A stretch of DNA of 18,662 bases from Rhodospirillaceae bacterium UBA6608 (GCA_002433335.1 DJHY01000246.1:1732-20393), one strand, 5' to 3'; shown: positions 7,076 through 15,066, counted from the first letter of the stretch. Program-made: numbers and translations. Notes: generated from the sequence alone by a model not told the origin.

Positions 7076-9025
7076 ATGGACAAAGAGCCTACCGAGACTT
7101 CGCCCGTCGAAGCAGCAACGGAATTCTCCACCTCAATCTTTGAAATCGCCGAACGCAGCCAGCGCCTCGTGACGGACTGGCTGATGCGCCATGCTAAGGA
7201 AATCGCCGCGCCGGATATCGACCCGCTGCATATCGGTGAAGCCTTTCTGGACATGACCCAGCATATGATGGCCAACCCGGTGAAGATGATGGAATCGGGG
7301 CTGACGCTATGGCAGGCCTACATGGAACTGTGGCAGTCGACGGCCTTGCGCATGATGGGTGCCGATGCCGACCCCGTGGCCGAACCGCAACCTGGCGACC
7401 GCCGGTTCCGGGACGAAGCCTGGTCCGACAACCAAGTCTTCGACTACATCAAACAATCCTATCTTCTGACCGCCAAATGGCTGGAATCGACGGTGCATAA
7501 CGTCGAAGGCTTGGATGAGCACACGCAGAAGAAAGTCGATTTCTATACCAAGCAGTTCGTCGATGCTCTGTCGCCGACTAATTTCCTGCTCACCAATCCG
7601 GAAGCGCTCCGCGCCACCGTGGAAACCAAGGGCGAGAGCTTGATCCACGGCCTGAACAACTTGCTCGACGATCTGGAACGCGGCGACGGAAAGCTGGCGA
7701 TCCGCATGACCGACATGGACGCCTTCGAGATCGGCAAGAACGTGGCGACGACCAAGGGCAAGGTCGTGTTCCGCAACTACCTGATGGAACTCATTCAGTT
7801 CGATCCCCTGACGGATACCGTCCTGAAGCGCCCACTGCTGATCGTCCCGCCTTGGATCAACAAGTATTACATCCTCGATCTGCGGGCCGAGAACTCGTTC
7901 ATCCGCTGGGCCACGGAACAAGGCCACACGGTGTTCATTATCTCCTGGGTCAATCCGGACCAGAAACTGGCCCGAGAAACCTTCGAAGATTACATGCTCG
8001 ACGGCCCGCTTACGGCGCTGGACGCGATCGCGCAGGCGACGGGCGAACGCTCCGTCAACATGGTCGGCTATTGCCTGGGCGGCACCCTGACCGCGACGAC
8101 CCTGGCTTGGCTCGCCGCACAGGACGATCCGAAATGGCAAGATCGGGTCAACTCCGTGACGTTCTTCACCACGATGGTCGATTTCACCGACCCGGGCGAT
8201 CTGGCCGTGTTCGTGGACGAAGAACAGTTGGAGGAAATGGAATCCAAGATGAACGAGCGCGGCTATCTCGACGGCTCGGAAATGGCGACCACCTTCAACA
8301 TGCTGCGCGCCAACGACCTTGTATGGTCGTTCGTGGTCAACAACTACCTGCTGGGCAAGGATCCCTTCCCGTTCGACCTGCTGTTCTGGAACTCGGATTC
8401 AACCCGCATGCCCGCGGCCATGCATTCGTTCTACCTGCGCAAAATGTACCTGGAGAACAAACTGGCCGAACCGGGCGGGATCGAGTTGGCGGGAACGCCC
8501 ATCGACCTGCGCAAGATCGACATTCCGGTCTACATCATCTCGACCCGCGAAGATCACATCGCACCTTGGAAAACGACCTATCTGGCGACGCAAATCTACA
8601 AGGGTCCCGTGCACTTCGTGCTCTCGGCCTCGGGTCATATCGCCGGGATCATCAACCCGCCGGCGTCGAACAAGTACTGCTATTGGCTCAACCCGGAAAC
8701 GCCGAAGGATGCGGATGCCTGGCTGGCCGATGCCCAGCAATGCCCCGGTTCGTGGTGGCCGGAATGGGACGCCTGGGTAAAGGACCGCTCGGACAATGAG
8801 ATGATTCCGGCGCGTGTTCCCGGCGACGGTAAACTAAAGGCGCTTGAAGACGCGCCCGGCACCTATGTGAAGGTTTTGCTGAACGGCAAAGGTAAGAAGC
8901 CTAAGGCCGCCGCCAAACCCAAGGCGACGCCAAAACCCAAGGCGACGTCAAAACCCAAGGCTGGCCCGAAAGCCACGGCCAAGGCCAAACCCAAGCCTAG
9001 GGCTAAGACCGCCGGGCCGAAGTAG
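7076..9025 (+). CDS. phaC: class I poly(3-hydroxyalkanoate) synthase with Lys/Pro/Ala-rich C-terminal tail
   Basis: PhaC polymerises (R)-3-hydroxyacyl-CoA, typically 3-hydroxybutyryl-CoA, into storage polyester on the granule surface. The 649-residue protein has the PhaC N-terminal domain (RRFRDEAWSDNQVFDYIKQSYLL), then an alpha/beta hydrolase domain. The lipase-like box is GYCLGG with nucleophile C333. The partners are D493 in TREDHIAPW and H521 in SASGHIAGIINPP. Class I enzymes are usually about 560-600 residues. The extra length here is a basic tail from about residue 600, with hexads AKPKAT, PKPKAT and SKPKAG followed by KATAKAKPKPRAK. The ATG at 7076 has AAGGAA 11 nt upstream. phaA, phaB and phasin genes are not adjacent. 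The gene ends 6 bp from the convergent regulator. Confidence 0.96.
   Translation: MDKEPTETSPVEAATEFSTSIFEIAERSQRLVTDWLMRHAKEIAAPDIDPLHIGEAFLDMTQHMMANPVKMMESGLTLWQAYMELWQSTALRMMGADADPVAEPQPGDRRFRDEAWSDNQVFDYIKQSYLLTAKWLESTVHNVEGLDEHTQKKVDFYTKQFVDALSPTNFLLTNPEALRATVETKGESLIHGLNNLLDDLERGDGKLAIRMTDMDAFEIGKNVATTKGKVVFRNYLMELIQFDPLTDTVLKRPLLIVPPWINKYYILDLRAENSFIRWATEQGHTVFIISWVNPDQKLARETFEDYMLDGPLTALDAIAQATGERSVNMVGYCLGGTLTATTLAWLAAQDDPKWQDRVNSVTFFTTMVDFTDPGDLAVFVDEEQLEEMESKMNERGYLDGSEMATTFNMLRANDLVWSFVVNNYLLGKDPFPFDLLFWNSDSTRMPAAMHSFYLRKMYLENKLAEPGGIELAGTPIDLRKIDIPVYIISTREDHIAPWKTTYLATQIYKGPVHFVLSASGHIAGIINPPASNKYCYWLNPETPKDADAWLADAQQCPGSWWPEWDAWVKDRSDNEMIPARVPGDGKLKALEDAPGTYVKVLLNGKGKKPKAAAKPKATPKPKATSKPKAGPKATAKAKPKPRAKTAGPK
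8912..8965 (+). repeat. three 18-bp tandem repeats in the 3' end of phaC
   Basis: Three consecutive 18-bp units based on CCAAAACCCAAGGCGACG occupy 8912-8929, 8930-8947 and 8948-8965. The first differs by two bases at its start and the third diverges in its last bases. Each encodes one xKPKAT hexad. Near-identity at the DNA level points to recent slippage or duplication and predicts length variation between strains. Confidence 0.85.
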
Positions 9026-9031
9026 ACTCGG

Positions 9032-10564
9032 TCAAGGTTTCGCGGCCAGGGCGCGCCCGACCGCCTGTTCCAACCGCGCCGCCGCGTCGCGCAGCGCAGC
9101 TTCCGGATAGGCGGTGTAACCCAGAACAAGGCCGTTGCGCCGTGACGGGCCGTCGTAAAACCCGGACAACGCCCGCGCGGTCACGTCCAGGTCCGCCGCT
9201 TCGCGCGTAATCGCCCCGTCCATCAGGCCCTGCGTCTTGCCCGCCCCGCCCCAAGTGACGGTCAGATGCATGCCCGCGTCGTCGTCCGGCAGGTCGAACA
9301 AACCTTTGAACCTGGCCGTCAATTCCTCACGCAGGATCGCCTGCCGCTCCCCATACAGGTTGCGCATGCGCCGCACATGGGCGCCGAAGCGCCCGGAATC
9401 CATGAAATCAGCCAAGACCGGCTGCATCGCCAATGCCGGAAAGTCATCGACCGCGCCGCGCAAGCGGACAAAGGCCTCGACCAACGGTTCCGGCACGACG
9501 AGATAGCCCAGGCGAAGCGCCGGGAACATCACCTTGGAGAACGTCCCCGCATAGATCACCCGCCCGCCACCATCCAAGCCTTGCAGCGCCGCCAAGGGAC
9601 GCCCGCGATAGCGGTATTCGCTGTCGTAGTCGTCTTCCAAAATCCAGAACCCAGCCTCTCTGGCCCAGGCCAGAAGATCCAGGCGGCGCGCTAGGCTCAT
9701 CGTCACGCCCAGGGGAAATTGATGGGACGGTGTGACCGCCAAGAGGCGCGGATGGGGTGTTGCCGCCCGTGCCCGGGCGACGTCCAGGCCTTCCGCATCG
9801 ACTGGCGCGCGCACAACCCGCGCCCCGGCCGAAGTCAGCGCTGCCGTCAGACCGCGATATCCAGGGTTCTCCATGACCACGGGCACGTCCGGGTCCAACA
9901 GCACCCGGGCGCAAAGGTCGATCCCCTGCTGCGCCCCCGAGGTGATGATGACTTGATCCGCCGAGCACGCAGCCCCGCGCACCGCGACCAGATAGTCGGC
10001 GATGGCCCGCCGCAGGGGCAGATGCCCCCGCCCGTCGCGGTCTTCCAGCATGCCAATTGGGGGCCGGCGCCAGAACCGCCCCACAGCCCGCCCCCATTCG
10101 TCGAACGGAAAGGCCGACACATCGGGCAGGCCCGGCAGGAACGGGCGATGCATGCCCGGCCCGGGTGTGCGCCTGGATACCAAATCCAACACCCGCGCCG
10201 GAAGCGGCGGCGGCGGATCATCCGACAACGCGGGGGCAGCGGCCCGAAAATCATCCGACAGGTCCGGCAGATCAGCGGAAACCCGCGTGCCCGCGCCGGG
10301 TCGGGCCTCGGTATAGCCCTCGGCCAGCAGTTGATCGAAGGCTGCCAGGACCGTGTTGCGCGAAACCGATAACTCCGCCGCCAAAACCCGTGACGCCGGC
10401 AGGCGCGCGCCCGGGCGCAGCACCCCGGCCAGAATCAATCCCTTCAACCGTTTGTAGATCTGTTCGTTCAGGGGGTTGTCGCCCGCCCGATCCAAATCCA
10501 GGTCGACCAACAAGGATCCCCGGTCCTGATTTGTCCGCGCCTTTGTCACAAATGGCCCTTTCAT
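9032..10564 (-). CDS. MocR/PdxR-family transcriptional regulator (GntR winged helix plus aminotransferase-like domain)
   Basis: The 510-residue protein has an N-terminal GntR-type winged helix (LNEQIYKRLKGLILAGVL, LPASRVLAAELSVSRNTV, LLAEGYTEARPGAGTRV; about residues 32-96). A Pro-rich linker follows, then a fold-type I aminotransferase-like domain with ITSGAQQGIDL, ENPGYRG, PSHQFPLG, LEDDYDSEYRY and the PLP lysine K344 in TFSKVMFPALRLGYL. MocR proteins bind PLP and control adjacent genes. The divergent pyridoxamine-oxidase-like gene and the dyad between them fit that, but the ligand and targets are unproven. Start: ATG at 10564 has no Shine-Dalgarno but lies 5 nt after a TAAATA hexamer (possibly leaderless). 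An in-frame GTG at 10549 has AAAGGG 6 nt upstream and is nearly as likely. The frame is open to 10648, which would run through the promoter. Confidence 0.9.
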   Translation of the reverse strand: MKGPFVTKARTNQDRGSLLVDLDLDRAGDNPLNEQIYKRLKGLILAGVLRPGARLPASRVLAAELSVSRNTVLAAFDQLLAEGYTEARPGAGTRVSADLPDLSDDFRAAAPALSDDPPPPLPARVLDLVSRRTPGPGMHRPFLPGLPDVSAFPFDEWGRAVGRFWRRPPIGMLEDRDGRGHLPLRRAIADYLVAVRGAACSADQVIITSGAQQGIDLCARVLLDPDVPVVMENPGYRGLTAALTSAGARVVRAPVDAEGLDVARARAATPHPRLLAVTPSHQFPLGVTMSLARRLDLLAWAREAGFWILEDDYDSEYRYRGRPLAALQGLDGGGRVIYAGTFSKVMFPALRLGYLVVPEPLVEAFVRLRGAVDDFPALAMQPVLADFMDSGRFGAHVRRMRNLYGERQAILREELTARFKGLFDLPDDDAGMHLTVTWGGAGKTQGLMDGAITREAADLDVTARALSGFYDGPSRRNGLVLGYTAYPEAALRDAAARLEQAVGRALAAKP

Positions 10565-10572
10565 AAAAATAT

Positions 10573-10599
10573 TTATGGCTCTTTTGAAAGAACCAATAA
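10573..10599. promoter_or_regulatory. 27-bp dyad in the shared promoter of the MocR-type regulator and the flavoprotein gene
   Basis: The arms TTAT-GGCTCTTT (10573-10584) and AAAGAACC-A-ATAA (10587-10599) form an inverted repeat around TG, with one mismatch in each GGxTCTTT half and a one-base bulge. It covers a possible plus-strand -35 (TTGAAA, 10584-10589) and a possible minus-strand promoter (TTGGTT at 10596-10591, TAAATA at 10575-10570). That placement suits an operator bound by the MocR-type regulator to control both itself and the divergent genes. This is inference from position and symmetry only. Confidence 0.5.
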
Positions 10600-10611
10600 G
10601 CAGGCTACAGG
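10584..10611 (+). promoter_or_regulatory. possible promoter of the flavoprotein-exporter gene pair
   Basis: TTGAAA at 10584-10589 and TACAGG at 10606-10611 are separated by 16 bp, giving a predicted leader of about 50 nt before the ATG at 10670. The -10 is a weak match. The overlap of the -35 with the dyad at 10573-10599 would let a bound regulator block or recruit polymerase. Confidence 0.35.
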
Positions 10612-10669
10612 GAATGCACCATCGCTCGCAAGCGGCACGTCCCCCCACCCCGACATAAGGAATTCGGCC

Positions 10670-11347
10670 ATGACCACCGACACGCCCTTGAAGATCACCG
10701 AAAAATCACGGGTCAAGCGGGTGCCGAAGCGCGCCGCCTATGACCGCGCCACGGTCGATGCGATCCTGGACGCGGGCATCCTGTGCCATGTCGGCTATGT
10801 CATCGACGGCGAGCCCTATGTGACCGCGACCTGCCACTGGCGGCACGGCAATCGGGTCTACTGGCACGGCTCGGCGGCCAGCCGGATGCTGCGCACGGTG
10901 ACCGGCGGCGTGCCGGTCTGCCTGACCGTCTCGCATCTGGATGGGATCGTGCTGGCGCGCTCGGGCTTTCACCACTCGGTCAATTTCCGCGGCGTCACCC
11001 TGTTCGGGCAGGCCGTGAAGATCGAAGACCCGGCGGAGAAGCTGCAAGCCTTGAAGGATTTCACCGATCGCCTGACCCCGGGGCGGTGGGAAGAACTGCG
11101 CGAAACCACGGACCAGGAACTGAAAGGCACCACGGTCTGCGCGATGGAGATCGACGAAGGCTCGGCCAAGGTTCGGAGCGGCGGCCCGATCGACGACGAA
11201 GAGGATTACGACCTCGACATCTGGGCCGGCGTGGTGCCGGTGACGACGACCATCGGGGCCCCGATTCCCGATGATCGGCTAAAACCCGGCGTCGCGGAAC
11301 CCGCGTATTTGCGGGCGATTTCGATCGGTCAGGCGGAGAAATCGTAA
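10670..11347 (+). CDS. pyridoxamine 5'-phosphate oxidase-like flavin-binding protein
   Basis: This 225-residue protein looks like the FMN-binding split-barrel family of NimA-like and pyridoxamine-oxidase-like proteins (Pyridox_ox_2 type): RVPKRAAYDRATVDAILDAG, CHVGYVIDGEPYVTATCHWRHGNRVYWHGSAASRM, ARSGFHHSVNFRGVTLFGQA and a C-terminal VPVTTTIGAPIPDDRL. The SAASRML and HHSVNFRGV segments are typical of this group. The substrate is unknown; members bind FMN or flavins and some reduce small molecules. It is too unlike PdxH to be called vitamin B6 oxidase. The ATG has AAGGA 8 nt upstream. It is divergent from the MocR-type regulator, which is probably its controller, and 17 bp upstream of a membrane exporter gene. 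Confidence 0.82.
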   Translation: MTTDTPLKITEKSRVKRVPKRAAYDRATVDAILDAGILCHVGYVIDGEPYVTATCHWRHGNRVYWHGSAASRMLRTVTGGVPVCLTVSHLDGIVLARSGFHHSVNFRGVTLFGQAVKIEDPAEKLQALKDFTDRLTPGRWEELRETTDQELKGTTVCAMEIDEGSAKVRSGGPIDDEEDYDLDIWAGVVPVTTTIGAPIPDDRLKPGVAEPAYLRAISIGQAEKS

Positions 11348-11364
11348 ATCGTTATATTGGCGTC

Positions 11365-12087
11365 ATGCTGTTCGATGGCCTGACCCTACCCACGATTTTG
11401 ATCGCCGTCGGCGCGATGGCCGTCGGCTGCGCCTTTCAGGCGGCGGTCGGTCTGGGCTTCGCCCTTGTCGCGGCCCCGGCGCTGGCCCTGGTCGACCCTT
11501 TGTTCGTGCCCGGCCCTTTGTTGCTGGCGGGGGCCGCCTTGGCCGCCATCATGGCCCATCATGAGCGTGAAGCCATCGACCGCCCTTTGCTATCGGTCTG
11601 TCTGGCCGGGCTGGCGGTGGGCACCGTCATCGGCACCGTGGCTCTTCAGACCTTTGGCGGCGCAGACCTGCAACGCCTGTTCGGGATCGTGATCCTGCTC
11701 GCCGTCGCGATCAGCTTGGCCGGGGTGTCCGTTGCCGCCAACCTGCGCAACCTGCTGGCCGCGTCGGCGATCTCGGGCATCATGGGGGTTATGGCAGGGA
11801 TACACGGCCCCGCCATCGGCCTGGCGTTCCAGAACGCCGACCCCAGAGTCGCGCGGGCCATGCTCGGCGGCTATTTCACTGTTGCCTACCTGTTGGCGGT
11901 GGCGGCGCTCTACCTGATCGACGCATTTGGACTACCGGAACTGGGCCGCACCCTCGTCCTGCTGCCCGGCGTCGCCATCGGCCTGGCTTGCGCGCCGTTC
12001 ACCCGCCGCCACGTCGACCGCGCCAAGCTGCGCATCGCGATCCTGGCCATCGCCGGGATCAGCGGGATCATTCTGGTTCTGAAGTAA
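11365..12087 (+). CDS. TauE/SafE-family sulfite/anion exporter-like membrane protein
   Basis: The 240-residue product is almost entirely hydrophobic, with about seven to eight membrane segments. The N-terminal stretch GCAFQAAVGLGFALVAAPALALVDP and the central AASAISGIMGVMAGIHGPAIGLAFQN are the two halves of the TauE/SafE repeat. Family members move sulfite, sulfoacetate or other small anions across the inner membrane; the substrate here cannot be read from sequence. It follows the flavoprotein gene by 17 bp and is probably co-transcribed with it. No Shine-Dalgarno is visible, but TATATT at 11353-11358 ends 6 nt before the ATG, so a second, leaderless transcript is possible. It converges on meaB with an 8-bp gap and no visible terminator. 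Confidence 0.85.
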   Translation: MLFDGLTLPTILIAVGAMAVGCAFQAAVGLGFALVAAPALALVDPLFVPGPLLLAGAALAAIMAHHEREAIDRPLLSVCLAGLAVGTVIGTVALQTFGGADLQRLFGIVILLAVAISLAGVSVAANLRNLLAASAISGIMGVMAGIHGPAIGLAFQNADPRVARAMLGGYFTVAYLLAVAALYLIDAFGLPELGRTLVLLPGVAIGLACAPFTRRHVDRAKLRIAILAIAGISGIILVLK

Positions 12088-12095
12088 GTTTAGGC

Positions 12096-13079
12096 TCAGG
12101 TCTTGATCGCGCGGTCGATCAGGGTCGCGGCAGCGGCGCGTGGATCGACCCGCCGGTCGGCCAGATCGTCGAGCAATGCCGAAACCTCCGGCGCCAAACG
12201 CTGAAATTCCCGCCGCATGCGATCCAGGGCCGCAGCCTCCAGGCGCATTTGCGCCGTGCGGCGGTTGCGGTCCCGGTCCTCGCCGCTTTCCGCCAGATGG
12301 GCGCGGTGATCCGCCACCGCATCGGCCAGATCGGCAATCCCGCGCCGTTCCTGGGCACTGGTCGGGATCACCGGCACGCGCCAGGCACCCTCGCCCCCAG
12401 CCTGACGCCCTGTCAGGCCCAAATCCTGCGCCCCGGCCAGGTCCGCCGCCGTTTTGTCGGCGTCCGGCCGGTCGGCCTTGGTCACGACGTGAATGTCGGC
12501 GATTTCCAAAATCCCGGCTTTCATCGCCTGCACCCCGTCGCCCAGGCCCGGCGGCGACGCGACGATCACCGTATGGGCGGCGGCGGCGACATCGACCTCG
12601 TCCTGCCCCACACCGACGGTCTCGATCACCACGACCTGAAACCCGCAGGCATCCAAGACATCGACCGTATCCAGGGCCGGGCGGGCCAATCCACCCATCG
12701 CCCCCTGGGTCGCAAGCGAGCGGATGAAAACGCCGTTATCGCCCCCGTGTTCACCCATGCGCACTCGGTCCCCCAGAATCGCCCCGCCGGAAAACGGGCT
12801 GGACGGATCGACGGCGACCACGCCGACGGTCCGCTCGCGGCGGCGCAATTCCTTGACCAGGGCATTGACCAGTGACGACTTGCCCGCCCCCGGCGGCCCG
12901 GTCACGCCGACCACATGGGCACTTCCGGCGGCCTGATAAACCCGGGCCATCAGGGCGTTGTCGGCATCGCCGTTCAGCGTGCTTTCCGCCAAGGACAATA
13001 GGCGCGCGATGGCCCGCCGATCCCCGCCCTGGGCGGCGATCAGCAGGTCCGCATCGGTTTCCGGCTTGGGAACGGCCAT
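12096..13079 (-). CDS. meaB: methylmalonyl-CoA mutase-associated GTPase MeaB (ArgK/MMAA family)
   Basis: MeaB is a G-protein chaperone that loads and protects the adenosylcobalamin cofactor of methylmalonyl-CoA mutase. The 327-residue product carries the P-loop GVTGPPGAGKSS, then DPSSPFSGGAILGDRVRM, ETVGVGQDEV (switch region) and the base-specificity motif as TKAD, a variant also found in human MMAA. The N-terminal DRRAIARLLSLAES helix and the C-terminal dimerisation helices are present. I chose the ATG at 13079, with GAGGA 10 nt upstream; the frame runs to 13310, but that part lies inside the carbonic anhydrase gene and is a shadow. The mutase genes are not in this window. The 13-bp gap after the carbonic anhydrase gene suggests one operon. 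Confidence 0.93.
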   Translation of the reverse strand: MAVPKPETDADLLIAAQGGDRRAIARLLSLAESTLNGDADNALMARVYQAAGSAHVVGVTGPPGAGKSSLVNALVKELRRRERTVGVVAVDPSSPFSGGAILGDRVRMGEHGGDNGVFIRSLATQGAMGGLARPALDTVDVLDACGFQVVVIETVGVGQDEVDVAAAAHTVIVASPPGLGDGVQAMKAGILEIADIHVVTKADRPDADKTAADLAGAQDLGLTGRQAGGEGAWRVPVIPTSAQERRGIADLADAVADHRAHLAESGEDRDRNRRTAQMRLEAAALDRMRREFQRLAPEVSALLDDLADRRVDPRAAAATLIDRAIKT

Positions 13080-13092
13080 GGCCGTGGATTCC

Positions 13093-13680
13093 TCAATCGC
13101 TGGGGGGCTGGCGGCGGTTGCGGCTGAGATCGCGCAGGTCGTGCCCGGCCTGGCGGTATTCGGCGCTGAGCTTGTCATAGACCGGCCAGATATAATCCAA
13201 CATCTTCTGATCGCCCTCGGCGATCTTGCGCAGGAACTTGGCCGGACGCCCTGCCCAGACCTCGCCCGGACCGATCTGTTTCCCCGGCGTAACCAAGGCT
13301 CCGGCGGCAATCAACGAACCTTCACCGACCACGGCCCCGTCCATGACGCAGGCCTGCATGCCGATCATGCAATCGTCCTGAAGCTCGCAGGCGTGGATCA
13401 AGCACATATGCCCGATCGTCACCCGATCGCCCATGATGGTCGGATAGCCCTTGGAATCGACATGCACGACAGTGCCGTCCTGGATATTCGTGTCGCTGCC
13501 GATACGGATGTAGTTCATATCGCCGCGCAGGACGCAGTTGTACCAGACCGAGGACTTGGCCCCGATGGTCACATCGCCGATGACGACGGCGTTTTCGGCA
13601 ATGAAGGCCGATTGATCGATCTGGGGCGTCTTATCCCGGAAAGGCAGGATCACGCCCGCCGGATCGCGCAAGGAACTCAT
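13093..13680 (-). CDS. gamma-class carbonic anhydrase-like hexapeptide-repeat protein
   Basis: The 195-residue product is a left-handed beta-helix with hexapeptide repeats (FIAENAVVIGDVTIGAKSSV, VTIGHMCLIH, CMIGMQACVM, SLIAAGALV) and a C-terminal helix. Three metal-binding histidines are in place: H73 (VVHVDS), H91 and H96 (GHMCLIH). R52, D54 and Q67 also match conserved structural residues. It lacks the acidic loop of the archaeal Cam enzyme, like most bacterial gamma-CA homologues, so carbonic anhydrase activity is likely but not certain; family relatives include YrdA and PaaY thioesterase-like proteins. The ATG at 13680 has AAGGA 9 nt upstream. It lies 40 bp, unusually AT-rich, after the isochorismatase-like gene and just upstream of meaB. 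Confidence 0.88.
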   Translation of the reverse strand: MSSLRDPAGVILPFRDKTPQIDQSAFIAENAVVIGDVTIGAKSSVWYNCVLRGDMNYIRIGSDTNIQDGTVVHVDSKGYPTIMGDRVTIGHMCLIHACELQDDCMIGMQACVMDGAVVGEGSLIAAGALVTPGKQIGPGEVWAGRPAKFLRKIAEGDQKMLDYIWPVYDKLSAEYRQAGHDLRDLSRNRRQPPSD

Positions 13681-13720
13681 TTATCTTTTTCCTTAAGTTT
13701 CTTCTTCAGTTTATTGATAT

Positions 13721-14269
13721 TTATGATTGTTTGATGAACGGCAGGATTTCCTTAAAGGCATCGGTGCCGGCCCGGCCCAACCATTCATAGATCACCATTT
13801 CGCTGGTCACGATGCCCGCCCCGGCAGCGCCCAGGCGGTCCAGACAGGCCTTCTCGCTTTCCAGCGTTCGCGAAGAAGTGGCGTCGGTGACGACGAAGAT
13901 CTCATACCCCTTGTCCATCAGATCGACGCCCGTCTGCATGACGCAGATATGGGCCTCCATCCCGGTGATGACGACCTGACGGCGGCCGGTCGCTTCGAAT
14001 GCGGCCTGAAAGGTTTCCTCGTTCATGCACGAGAAATGGATTTTCTCCAGCACCTGCGCATTGGGTGCCAGGCCCTGAAGCTGCGGCACGATGCGGCCCA
14101 GGCCCTTCGGGTACTGTTCCGTCATCAAAACGGGGATGCCCATGCGGTCGGCGACCCGCATCAGCAGGCCGGTATTGCGGATCACCTTGGCCGGGGCCTG
14201 CATGGCGGGCACCAGCTTTTCCTGAATGTCGATGACGACCAGGCAGGATTGTTCGGGTTTGATGAGCAT
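13721..14269 (-). CDS. isochorismatase-like cysteine hydrolase
   Basis: The 182-residue protein has the cysteine-hydrolase triad of the isochorismatase superfamily: D14 in VVIDIQEKL, K76 in LEKIHFSC and C109 in GMEAHICVMQTG. EQYPKGLG and VVTDATSSRT are also typical, and the short single-domain form is closest to YcaC-type and animal isochorismatase-domain proteins. The substrate is unknown; an amide, imide or enol-ether hydrolysis is expected from the family. The ATG at 14269 has a textbook AAGGAG 6 nt upstream; the longer frame to 14377 lies within the preceding hydrolase gene. It follows that alpha/beta hydrolase gene by 10 bp and is surely in its operon. Confidence 0.9.
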   Translation of the reverse strand: MLIKPEQSCLVVIDIQEKLVPAMQAPAKVIRNTGLLMRVADRMGIPVLMTEQYPKGLGRIVPQLQGLAPNAQVLEKIHFSCMNEETFQAAFEATGRRQVVITGMEAHICVMQTGVDLMDKGYEIFVVTDATSSRTLESEKACLDRLGAAGAGIVTSEMVIYEWLGRAGTDAFKEILPFIKQS

Positions 14270-14279
14270 CCGGGGCTCC

Positions 14280-14981
14280 TTATCCCTGTAGCCAATAGCG
14301 CAACACGGCGCTGACCGCCTCGGGCCGTTCCAGGGGCGACAGGTGACCGCAGTTTTCGACGACGACCAGTTTAGCATCCGGGATGGCCGACGCCATTTCT
14401 TCGTGCACCGCCAGCGGGGTCAGGCTGTCCTGCCGACCGCAAAGGACAAGCGTGGGACAGGCGATCGCGCCCAGATTGGGCCCATTATCGGGCCGATTGA
14501 TGATCGCGGTCTGCTGGCGTTGATAGGCATCGGCCCCGACGTTTTGGGCCGAGGCGCGAATCACCGCCGTCAATTCGGCGTCGTCCTGGCGATCCGACGC
14601 GATGAAATTGACCATATGGTGGTCGATCACGCCGTCCAGGTCGCCGCCCGCCGCCCGAGCCATCAATTCGCGCCGACCGGCGGTGCGTTCGGGCGTATCC
14701 GCCCCCGGCGCGGTGTCGAGCAGGGCCAGGCGCGTCACCCGCTCGGGCGCGATCCGCATCACCGCCTGCGCGGTGTAGCCGCCCATGGACAGGCCGCAAA
14801 GGGCGAATTTCTCGGGCGCTGCGGCCAGGGCGCGCCGCGCCATCCCGTCAATGCTGTCGTCCTGGGTCATGTCCGCGACCGTCATCTCGGCGAGGTCGCC
14901 CAGGCTGTCCAGCTGAGCGCGCCACAAGGCTACGTCACAGAGCAATCCAGGCATGAACAGAAGCGGTATACGGTCGGTCAT
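14280..14981 (-). CDS. alpha/beta-fold hydrolase
   Basis: The 233-residue protein is a compact alpha/beta hydrolase. The start, IPLLFMPGLLCD, carries the oxyanion-hole segment. The nucleophile S65 lies in CGLSMGG, the acid D185 in CGRQDSLTP and the base H213 in NCGHLSPLERP, so the catalytic triad is complete. The cap region (residues 100-165) is short. The reaction is presumably ester, lactone or thioester hydrolysis, and the substrate is unknown. The ATG at 14981 has GAGGAGG 5 nt upstream. It is the first gene of a minus-strand run with the isochorismatase-like gene and probably the carbonic anhydrase and meaB genes, divergent from the RNA helicase gene. Confidence 0.88.
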   Translation of the reverse strand: MTDRIPLLFMPGLLCDVALWRAQLDSLGDLAEMTVADMTQDDSIDGMARRALAAAPEKFALCGLSMGGYTAQAVMRIAPERVTRLALLDTAPGADTPERTAGRRELMARAAGGDLDGVIDHHMVNFIASDRQDDAELTAVIRASAQNVGADAYQRQQTAIINRPDNGPNLGAIACPTLVLCGRQDSLTPLAVHEEMASAIPDAKLVVVENCGHLSPLERPEAVSAVLRYWLQG

Positions 14982-15066
14982 GGTGTCCTCCTCGCGTTCT
15001 TTCGGCGATGATGGCGAAAAAGCGCCCTATTCGGGCAGAAATCCGCCGCTAACCCTTGGCTTATCA

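Noticed and set aside
12096..13079. MeaB TKAD instead of NKxD as a lost guanine-specificity motif
   Set aside because: TKxD also occurs in human MMAA, so the change is tolerated in the family and not evidence of inactivity.
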